Below, one piece after another: positions 51,398 to 58,636 of a DNA stretch of 64,000 nucleotides (positions are counted from its first letter, which is position 1; every line of letters begins with the position of its first letter). The position numbers were made by a program, and so were the translations under genes. The stretch is from assembly GCA_963800065.1 (NCBI GenBank), contig CAWCZO010000001.1, positions 10,525 to 74,524 on the forward strand, read 5' to 3'. Origin of the DNA: CAWJFJ01 sp963800065 (GTDB lineage: Bacteria > Actinomycetota > Acidimicrobiia > Acidimicrobiales > UBA8190). Below the pieces are notes generated by a model. It worked only from the letters and a program-made list of their open reading frames with translations, was not told where the DNA came from and searched no databases.

Positions 51398-52693
51398 ATG
51401 ACATGGGCGTGGGTCTATTTCGCCTCGAGTCTGGTCGGCGCCGCTCTGGTGCTCAACGCCTTCCGGCCCCCCCGTCACGAGTACCTGCTGGTCCCGAGCT
51501 TCTTCGCCGGCTGGTACACGGGGGAGCTGCCGGTCTGGCACATCGTCTGGCAGGTGGCCGCCACCGGCGTGTTCGCACTGACGGGGGCCTTCCGCTGGTG
51601 GCCCGGGTGGGTGGGACTGGCCGTGGCCGTCTCGTCGTGGACCGGTCTCGGCGTCCTGGCCGCCATCGGCCACGGCGCCGACCGGGTGTTCGCCGGTGTC
51701 GAGGCGGAGGGCGCCATCGCCCCGGCGGAGGGGGTCGTCCTACCGGTGGGTGGACGGGACACCATGTGGCGCTTCCCGCGTCTCGCCTATCCCCTTCCCC
51801 GTCCGGCCCGATCGGTGAAGGCTGTCCGCAACATCGATTACGTGGGCGACGCAGTCCACGCTCACCGACTCGACATCATCCGCCGCCGCGTCGATCCGCC
51901 CACGGCCGGACCCGTCCTCGTCTACATCCACGGCGGGGCCTGGGTCATCGGCGACAAACGCGAGCAGGGTCTCCCTCTCCTGCACGAGCTGGCCCGGCGG
52001 GGGTGGGTGACGGTGACGATCAACTACCGGCTGAGCCCCGGAGCCACCTGGCCGGATCACCTCGTCGACTGCAAGCGCGCCCTGGCCTGGGTGCGCGAGC
52101 ACATCGCCGAATACGGCGGCGATCCCGGTTTCATCGCCGTGGGCGGCGGATCGGCCGGTGGCCACCTGAGCTCGATGATGGCCCTGACGCCCGGCGACCC
52201 CACCTTCCAACCAGGCTTCGAGGACGCCCTCACATCGGTCGACGCCTGCGTCTCCTTCTACGGCGTCTACGACATGACGGGCGGTCGGGGGACGAGTCAC
52301 TACGACGAGGGTCTGATGACCCTGCTCGAGCGTCGGGTGTTCAAGCGCCGCTACGAGGACGATCCCCGTGTCTTCGAAGAGGCGTCACCTCTCCGGCGGG
52401 TCAACCGGGAGGCCCCGCCGTTCTTCGTCATCCACGGGACCCACGACACGCTCGTCCCCGTGGCCGAGGCCCGGCGGTTCGTCGAGGCCCTCCGGGCCGT
52501 CTCCGACGCCCCCGTCCTGTACGCCGAGCTCCCCTACGCCCAGCACGCCTTCGACGTCCTGCCCTCGGTACGCAGCGCCCACGCCGTGGCCGCCGTGGTC
52601 CGCTTCGTCGAGGCCGTGCGTCACCGAGCCGCTCCTCGGGCTGACGACCCCCCGGGTCCGGTCGACCAGGCGACCTCCGGTTTCCTGACGTAG
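51398..52693 (+). CDS. Alpha/beta-hydrolase (HSL-type esterase) with N-terminal membrane segments
   Basis: A 431-residue protein. Residues 1-90 contain three hydrophobic segments, so it should be membrane-anchored. The catalytic part has VLVYIHGGAWVIGDK (oxyanion HGGA), VGGGSAGGHLSSMMAL with the nucleophile Ser in GGSAG, and IHGTHDTLVP with the Asp; the His is in YAQHAF. This is the hormone-sensitive-lipase type, acting on short esters or lipids. It starts 35 bases after ogt and may be transcribed with it, but no functional link is evident. Confidence 0.87.
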   Translation: MTWAWVYFASSLVGAALVLNAFRPPRHEYLLVPSFFAGWYTGELPVWHIVWQVAATGVFALTGAFRWWPGWVGLAVAVSSWTGLGVLAAIGHGADRVFAGVEAEGAIAPAEGVVLPVGGRDTMWRFPRLAYPLPRPARSVKAVRNIDYVGDAVHAHRLDIIRRRVDPPTAGPVLVYIHGGAWVIGDKREQGLPLLHELARRGWVTVTINYRLSPGATWPDHLVDCKRALAWVREHIAEYGGDPGFIAVGGGSAGGHLSSMMALTPGDPTFQPGFEDALTSVDACVSFYGVYDMTGGRGTSHYDEGLMTLLERRVFKRRYEDDPRVFEEASPLRRVNREAPPFFVIHGTHDTLVPVAEARRFVEALRAVSDAPVLYAELPYAQHAFDVLPSVRSAHAVAAVVRFVEAVRHRAAPRADDPPGPVDQATSGFLT

Positions 52694-52800
52694 CATCAGC
52701 CCGGGCTAGAACCTGTTCTGGCCCCGGCTCCGGGAACGGCCCCCCGCCTGCGGGGGCACGGAGGTGGTGTGACAAGCTGGCCGATCGCGGGGAGGAACCG
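52694..52800. promoter_or_regulatory. Intergenic region before the ABC transporter operon
   Basis: Contains AGAACCTGTTCT (a perfect short palindrome inside GGGC...GCCC arms, about 52,705-52,727) and a GC-rich hairpin CCCCCGC/GCGGGGG (about 52,741-52,757) without a T-tract. GGGGAGG precedes the GTG start. The palindrome may be a regulator site. Confidence 0.4.
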
Positions 52801-54207
52801 GTGACAGGTGAGACCAGAGGGGGAGTTGTGGACGGCGTGAGACGGAGCCGAACGATCGCCAGCCGGGCCGCCGAAGGCGTCGGACGGGGTGCCCGAAGGT
52901 CCCTGTTGGTCGTGGCCGTGGCCACGCTGGCCCTGGTGGCCAGCGCCTGCTCGTCGACGCCGTCGGCCACCCCCTCCACCTCGTCCACCACGGCGGCCAC
53001 AAGTCCCGCCGGGACGACACCGCCGGGCGAGGACACGTCCCCCGGGGTCAACTCCACCTCGGTCACCGTGGGCCAGGTCGACGACCTGACGGCGCCGCTC
53101 CCGGGTCTCTTCAAGGGGGCTGAGGACGGCACCCGGGCCTACTTCGACTACGTCAACAGCACCGGCGGGGTGAACGGGCGGAAGATCGAGCTCGACGCCC
53201 AGGACAGCGCCTACAACGACGGCACCGTGGCCAACGCCACCGCCGCCCAGATCCGAAACGACTTCGCCCTGGTCGGTGGCTTCTCGCTGGACGACTCGGC
53301 CGAGGAGCCCCTCATCAAGGCGGCCGGCATGCCCGACATCGCCTACCCCCTGGACCCCGATCTCTCCAACCTGCCCACCGCCTACAGCCCCACCCCCAAC
53401 ACGGCCAACGACTATCCCCTCACCGCCTTCAAGGTCATAAAGCAGAAGTTCCCTCAGGACATCAAGCACATGGGCGTCCTCTGGGCCAACGCCACCGCCT
53501 CGACCGCCTCGTCGGAAAGGGCCTTCGAGCGCGCCGCCGAGAGCCAGGGGTTCAAGATCGTCTATGACGCCGGGTTCACCCCCTCCCAGACGACCTTCCT
53601 CCCGAACGTCCTGACCATGAAGTCCGACGGCGTGAAACTGTTCTTCACCACCCAGATGCCCGACTCCTACTCGGCCACCCTGGCCGAGGAGATGCAGCAG
53701 CAGGACTTCAAGCCCGTCGTCATCCAGGGCGATGCCTATTCAGCCAACCTGGTGAAGGACGGCGGCTCAGCCGTCAACGGCATGTACCTCGATGTCGGTT
53801 ACGTCCTCTACCTCGGCACCGACGCCAACCTGCCGGCAGCGGCGTTGTTCAACAAATGGATGAAGATCGCCGACCCCGCCGCCAACTTCGAGCTCCAGTC
53901 ACTCTACGGTTGGGCCGCCGCCCAGCTCTTCGTCCAGGCCCTGCGCAATGCCGGGGCCAACCCGACCCGAGCCAGTCTGTTGGAGGCGTTGGACAAGATC
54001 ACGAGCTTCGACGCCAGCGGTCTCCTCTCGCCCGGAGGGGATCCAGCCGCCAACGTTCCCGGGCAGTGCTTCGTGCTGGCCCAGATCGTGAACGGCAAGA
54101 TCGTCCGGGTCCCACCCACCCCGAAGACGGGGTTCATCTGCAGCCCGGGCGGCCTGTTGCCGGCGCCCGGCTTCAAGCCGGAGGTCCGGCCGGCGCCCTC
54201 GTCGTAG
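52801..54207 (+). CDS. Branched-chain-amino-acid-type ABC transporter substrate-binding lipoprotein
   Basis: A 468-residue periplasmic-binding-protein-like lipoprotein. An N-terminal extension (1-35) leads into the signal peptide SLLVVAVATLALVASACSS with lipobox ASAC, and a Ser/Thr/Pro linker follows. The LivK-type fold shows in YFDYVNSTGGVNGRKIEL, the middle hinge and YGWAAAQLFVQALRNAG. It should bind amino acids, amides or related small molecules outside the membrane. GTG 52801 is preceded by GGGGAGG. Genes for a fused permease and a fused ATPase follow in order. Confidence 0.88.
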   Translation: MTGETRGGVVDGVRRSRTIASRAAEGVGRGARRSLLVVAVATLALVASACSSTPSATPSTSSTTAATSPAGTTPPGEDTSPGVNSTSVTVGQVDDLTAPLPGLFKGAEDGTRAYFDYVNSTGGVNGRKIELDAQDSAYNDGTVANATAAQIRNDFALVGGFSLDDSAEEPLIKAAGMPDIAYPLDPDLSNLPTAYSPTPNTANDYPLTAFKVIKQKFPQDIKHMGVLWANATASTASSERAFERAAESQGFKIVYDAGFTPSQTTFLPNVLTMKSDGVKLFFTTQMPDSYSATLAEEMQQQDFKPVVIQGDAYSANLVKDGGSAVNGMYLDVGYVLYLGTDANLPAAALFNKWMKIADPAANFELQSLYGWAAAQLFVQALRNAGANPTRASLLEALDKITSFDASGLLSPGGDPAANVPGQCFVLAQIVNGKIVRVPPTPKTGFICSPGGLLPAPGFKPEVRPAPSS

Positions 54208-54272
54208 GGTGCCGGCATGACGGCGCACCGGGGCGGCACGCCACCAGCCGGTGACCGAAGGGGCGCCACGCC

Positions 54273-56195
54273 GTGAGCCTGTTCATCAGCCTCCTGATCG
54301 CCGGGATCGTCACCGGGTCGATCTACGCCGTGAGCGCCAGCGGACTGGTGGTGACCTACAACACCACCGGCATCTTCAACTTCGCCCACGGCGCCGTCGG
54401 GATGGTCCTGGCCTATTTCTTCTGGCAGCTCTGGCAGGGCTGGCACTGGCCCGTCCTCCCCGCCCTGGCCGTGACCCTCCTGGTGGTGGCGCCCGTCCTC
54501 GGCGCCGTCATCGAGCGGGTGGTGATGCGCCCCCTCTACGGCGTCTCGACGAACATGCGACTGGCTGTCACCCTCGGCCTGCTCCTGCTCCTGGAAGGGG
54601 GAGCGGCCAGCATCTGGAGCCAGTCGAACGTGTACATCATGCCCGAGTTCTTCAGCGGCGATCAGGTCTCGTTGGGCGGCGTCAACCTCTCCTACGAGCA
54701 GCTCATCACCATCGGCGTCGCCGTGGCGGCGGCGCTGTTCCTCCGCTTGTTCTTCAAGCGCACGCGCACGGGCGTGGCCATGCGCGCTGTCGTCGACGAT
54801 CCCACCCTCGCCTCTCTGGCCGGAGCCCCCTCGGGGCGCATCGCCTCGTACGCGTGGATGATCGGCGTCATGTTCGCCGGGGTGGCGGGGATCCTCATCG
54901 CCCCGTCGTCCAACATGTCCATCCTCCCGCTGATCGAGTTGGTCATCTTCGGCTACGCCGCCGCCGTCGTCGGCCGGTTGCACAGCCTCCCGCTCACCTT
55001 CCTGGGGGCCATGATCCTCGGTATCGGCAACTCGATGGTCGTCGGCTACGGGCCGGCCAACGAGGTCTCCGACATTCAGGCCGCCCTGCCCATGGTCATG
55101 CTCTTCGTGGTCCTCCTGTTCATCCCCGAGGTGCGACTGGCCATCGGACGGGTCGTCCGCGTCCGTGCCCCGGGCGTGGCCAGCGGTACGACCACGATCG
55201 CCGGCGCCGGCGCCCTGGTGGTGGTGGCCGTCGTCCTCTCCATGGTTCTCACCGGCAGCGATCTCCTCACCATGGGCACCGGGCTCGTCCTGGCCATGTT
55301 GGCCCTGTCGCTCACCCTGCTGTCGGGTTACGGCGGTCAGATCTCGTTGTGCCAGTACACGTTCCTGGGTCTCGGAGCGCTGGCCATGCACTGGGTCGAC
55401 GGTGGCGGCTCGGTGCTCGGAGTGCTCTTCGCCGTCGGTCTCTGTGCCGTCGTGGGGGCCGTCCTGGCCCTTCCCGTCCTGCGGCTCAGGGGGATCTACC
55501 TGGCCCTGGCCACGTTGGCCTTCGCCGTGGTCATGGACGACGTCTTCTTCACCTCGAATTCCGTCTTCGGTAGCTCCGGCGCCGTCCAGGTGGGCCGTCC
55601 CGACATCTTCGGCCTGCGCTTCGCCTCCGACCGCTCGTTCGATGTCCTCATCGCCGTGGTCCTGGCCCTGTGCCTGGTGGGCGTGGGCGCCCTGCGGCGC
55701 GGTCCCTTCGGACGCCGCCTGGTGGGAATGAGCGACTCGCCCGCCGCCTGCAGCACGGTGGGCCTGAGCCTGACGGTCACCAAGCTGTCCGTCTTCGCCG
55801 TCTCGGCCGGTCTGGCCGGACTGGCGGGCGCCCTCTACGGCGGGCTCGAGACGTCGGTCGGGGCGTCGCAGTTCCAGTTCCTCGACAGCATCCTCATCTT
55901 CGCCGGCGTCACTCTGGGCGGCATGAGCGTGCTCACCGGGGCCGTCACCACCGGGATCTTCGTCGCCGTCCTCCCCGTCATCGCCGCCCGCCTGGGCGTC
56001 TTGAACCTCCCCCAACTCCTGATCGGCATCGGCATCGTCGCCGCCGGCCGCAACCCCAACGGGATCGGCACGCTCTACGTCGTGCTGTCCGACTACCGCC
56101 AGCGCCGGGCCGCCGCCGCCCGCTCCACCCTCGGCAGCGATTCACCGTCGGCGCCCACCGGGGCCATCGAACCCGAGGTGAGCTCCGTTGGCTGA
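54273..56195 (+). CDS. Fused LivH-LivM permease of the branched-chain-amino-acid ABC transporter
   Basis: A 640-residue membrane protein combining two permeases normally encoded separately. Residues 1-290 match LivH (GIVTGSIYAVSASGLVVTYNTTGIFNFAHGA is its N-terminal signature). Residues 310-620 match LivM (LTLLSGYGGQISLCQYTFLGLGA, and LRLRGIYLALATLAFAVV). Around 16 membrane helices are expected. A polar tail follows. The stop overlaps the TTG start of the ATPase gene by 8 bases. The pore of the transporter is thus one polypeptide, which fixes 1:1 subunit ratios. Confidence 0.9.
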   Translation: MSLFISLLIAGIVTGSIYAVSASGLVVTYNTTGIFNFAHGAVGMVLAYFFWQLWQGWHWPVLPALAVTLLVVAPVLGAVIERVVMRPLYGVSTNMRLAVTLGLLLLLEGGAASIWSQSNVYIMPEFFSGDQVSLGGVNLSYEQLITIGVAVAAALFLRLFFKRTRTGVAMRAVVDDPTLASLAGAPSGRIASYAWMIGVMFAGVAGILIAPSSNMSILPLIELVIFGYAAAVVGRLHSLPLTFLGAMILGIGNSMVVGYGPANEVSDIQAALPMVMLFVVLLFIPEVRLAIGRVVRVRAPGVASGTTTIAGAGALVVVAVVLSMVLTGSDLLTMGTGLVLAMLALSLTLLSGYGGQISLCQYTFLGLGALAMHWVDGGGSVLGVLFAVGLCAVVGAVLALPVLRLRGIYLALATLAFAVVMDDVFFTSNSVFGSSGAVQVGRPDIFGLRFASDRSFDVLIAVVLALCLVGVGALRRGPFGRRLVGMSDSPAACSTVGLSLTVTKLSVFAVSAGLAGLAGALYGGLETSVGASQFQFLDSILIFAGVTLGGMSVLTGAVTTGIFVAVLPVIAARLGVLNLPQLLIGIGIVAAGRNPNGIGTLYVVLSDYRQRRAAAARSTLGSDSPSAPTGAIEPEVSSVG

Positions 56196-57741
56196 CTCCG
56201 CTCAACTGGTGGCCGAGCAGATCACCGTCCGTTTCGGCGGTGTCCAGGCCCTGAACGAGGTGGACGTCTCGGTCCGGGCCGGGAGCGTGCACGGCCTCAT
56301 CGGGCCCAACGGGGCGGGCAAGACCACATTGTTCAACGTGATCACCGGGCTCCAGCCCCCCACCCGCGGCCAGGTTCACTTCGGCGGCACCGACATCACC
56401 CGCGCCTCACCGCACGTCCGGGCCCGCCGGGGCATGGCCCGCACCTTCCAACGGCTGGAGCTTTTCGACACTATGACGGTGCGGGAGAACGTCCAGATGG
56501 CGGCCGAGACACAGCGACGCCGGTTGCCCGCCGGTGTGAACGCCGATCGGATCACCGAGCTTCTCCTCCAGCAGGTGGGGCTGCTGGAGCTGGCCGACGA
56601 GCCCACCGACTCACTGCCGACGGGACTGGCCCGGCTGGTCGAATTGGCGCGGGCGATGGCCACCACACCGTCGGTCCTCCTCCTCGACGAACCCAGCGCC
56701 GGGCTCAACCAGGAGGAAACCACCGCCCTCGGGCGGATCCTCGTCACCCTGGCCTCGGAGGGTATGGCCGTCCTCCTGGTGGAGCACGACATGAGCCTCG
56801 TGATGAGCATCTGCGACGAGGTCACCGTGCTCCACTACGGCGAGATCATCACCTCGGGCGACCCGGCCACGGTCCGGGCCGACCCCGCCGTCCAGGCCGC
56901 CTATCTGGGCACCGACGATGTCGGTCACGCGCCGGCGCCGGCGGCGGCGCCGGCCCGTCCGGCCGGTCCGGCCGGCCGGCCCGGCACGGCCGGCGGCGCC
57001 TCGGACGGCCCGGTCACCACCGGGGATTCACCGACCCTCGAGCTCGTCGACGTGCGCGCCGCCTACGGGCGCATCGAAGTGGTCCACGGCGTGTCCCTGC
57101 GGCTTCCCGGCGGCTCGTGCCTCGCCCTCCTCGGCCCCAACGGGGCGGGAAAGTCGACGCTCCTCAAGGTCATGAGCGGCCGCCTGACCCCGTCGGGAGG
57201 GAGCGTCCGTCTGAACGGCGAGCAGATCAACAGGTTCTCGGCCGATCAGCTGGCCCGTCGCGGCGTCTGCTCGATCCCCGAAGGTCGCGCCGTCTTCCCC
57301 AACCTGACGGTGGCCGAGAACCTCCTCATGTACACCTTCCGCGGTCGAGGGGTGAAGATCGCCGACGTGGAGGAGAAGAGCTACGCCCGGTTCCCCGTCC
57401 TCGGTCAGCGTCGGCGCCAGCTGGCCGGCCGCCTCTCCGGTGGTGAGCAGCAGATGCTGGCCATCGCCCGCGCCCTCTACACCGACCCGCGGCTTCTCCT
57501 CCTCGACGAGATCTCCATGGGGCTGGCCCCGTTGGTGGTGGCCGAGCTCTACGAGCTCGTGGGCCAGCTGGTGGCGGCGGAGGACATCACCGTCGTCCTC
57601 GTGGAGCAGTTCGCCCAGACCGCTCTCACCATCGCCGACCAGGTGGCGGTCATGGTCAACGGGAGGATCGTCCGCTCGGGGACCCCGGCCGAGGTCGGGG
57701 ACAACCTGATGAGCGCCTACATGGGCAGCACCGAGGGATAA
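56188..57741 (+). CDS. Fused LivG-LivF ATPase of the branched-chain-amino-acid ABC transporter
   Basis: A 517-residue double ABC ATPase. The first domain has Walker A GPNGAGKTT, LivG-specific RTFQRLELFDTMTVRENV, a signature reading PTGLARLVELARA (diverged from LSGGQ) and LLLDEPSAGL. After an Ala/Pro-rich linker (near residues 250-280), the second has GPNGAGKST, GRAVFPNLTVAENL, signature RLSGGEQQML and LLLDEISMGL, the LivF pattern. It starts with TTG 56188, which overlaps the permease stop; GAGGTGAG lies upstream. The degenerate first signature suggests asymmetric nucleotide sites. Confidence 0.9.
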   Translation: MADSAQLVAEQITVRFGGVQALNEVDVSVRAGSVHGLIGPNGAGKTTLFNVITGLQPPTRGQVHFGGTDITRASPHVRARRGMARTFQRLELFDTMTVRENVQMAAETQRRRLPAGVNADRITELLLQQVGLLELADEPTDSLPTGLARLVELARAMATTPSVLLLDEPSAGLNQEETTALGRILVTLASEGMAVLLVEHDMSLVMSICDEVTVLHYGEIITSGDPATVRADPAVQAAYLGTDDVGHAPAPAAAPARPAGPAGRPGTAGGASDGPVTTGDSPTLELVDVRAAYGRIEVVHGVSLRLPGGSCLALLGPNGAGKSTLLKVMSGRLTPSGGSVRLNGEQINRFSADQLARRGVCSIPEGRAVFPNLTVAENLLMYTFRGRGVKIADVEEKSYARFPVLGQRRRQLAGRLSGGEQQMLAIARALYTDPRLLLLDEISMGLAPLVVAELYELVGQLVAAEDITVVLVEQFAQTALTIADQVAVMVNGRIVRSGTPAEVGDNLMSAYMGSTEG

Positions 57742-57751
57742 AGCTCCGACG

Positions 57752-58612
57752 ATGGCCATGCCCACAGACGTCGGAGCCGTCGACCTGATGATCGGCTTCC
57801 CGAGCGCCAGCGCCGGTCAACGGTTCGACTTCCTGAAACCGCAATTGCGCGACGACGAGAGCGCCACCATGGCCACCCCGATCGCCTACATGTTCAAGGA
57901 CAACCCCGGGCAGATCGACGAGGACATCGATCCGGTGGCCGTCACCCTCGGCGAGATGGACCGGCACGGCGTGGCCATCGGTCTGGTCGGCCTGGCCGGG
58001 GACGTGACCGACCGCGCCCTGTCCGAGCACCCGGACCGGTTCAAGGCCAGCCTGGAGATCGATCCCAACAAGATCAGCGCATCGGTCCGCCGGATCCGCC
58101 GGGCGCATGCCGACTACGACATCAAGGCGGTAACCACCTTTCCCGCCGGCTGCAATCCACAGGTGCCCGTGAGCGACCGGCGTTACTACCCGATCTACCA
58201 GACGTGCATCGACCTCGATCTCCCCATCCTCGTCAATGCCGGTATCGCCGGCCCCCGCGTCCCGTCGGCATGTCAGGACGTGATGCACTTCGACCAGGTC
58301 TGCTACGACTTCCCCGACCTCCGCATCGTCATGCGCCACGGGGCCGAGCCGTGGGAGGAGCTGGCGGTGAAGCTCATGCTCAAGTGGCCGGGGCTCTACT
58401 ACATGACGAGTGCCTTCGCCCCCAAGTACTACCCGAAGGCGATCGTCGACTACGCCAACACCCGGGGAGCCGACAAGATCATGTACGCCGGCTATTTCCC
58501 CATGGCGCTCACCCTGGAGCGCATCTTCTCCGAGTTGGCCGCCGTCCCCTTCCGCGACCACGTCTGGCCCAAGTTCCTCCGCGACAACGCCACGTCCGTC
58601 CTGAAGCTCTGA
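57752..58612 (+). CDS. Amidohydrolase_2-family protein with altered metal site
   Basis: A 286-residue TIM-barrel protein of the Amidohydro_2 group. The barrel pattern is clear (FPDLRIVMRHGAEPWEEL, WPGLYYMTSAFAPKYYP, ADKIMYAGYFPM). The usual metal ligands are not: the N-terminal HxH position reads VDLMIGFP, a His in the LPVxxHxG motif is Asn (LPILVNAGIAG), and the final Asp in GSDFP is Tyr (AGYFP). It probably acts without metal or on a different principle. It starts 10 bases after the ABC ATPase in the same direction and may process the imported compound. GCTCC before the ATG is weak. Confidence 0.72.
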   Translation: MAMPTDVGAVDLMIGFPSASAGQRFDFLKPQLRDDESATMATPIAYMFKDNPGQIDEDIDPVAVTLGEMDRHGVAIGLVGLAGDVTDRALSEHPDRFKASLEIDPNKISASVRRIRRAHADYDIKAVTTFPAGCNPQVPVSDRRYYPIYQTCIDLDLPILVNAGIAGPRVPSACQDVMHFDQVCYDFPDLRIVMRHGAEPWEELAVKLMLKWPGLYYMTSAFAPKYYPKAIVDYANTRGADKIMYAGYFPMALTLERIFSELAAVPFRDHVWPKFLRDNATSVLKL

Positions 58613-58636
58613 CGACGGCGTCGGCCACCGGCGCCT

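Noticed and set aside
52705..52727. AGAACCTGTTCT as a LexA (SOS) box
   Set aside because: GAAC and GTTC are separated by two bases, not the four of the Gram-positive LexA site, and the downstream gene is a transporter.
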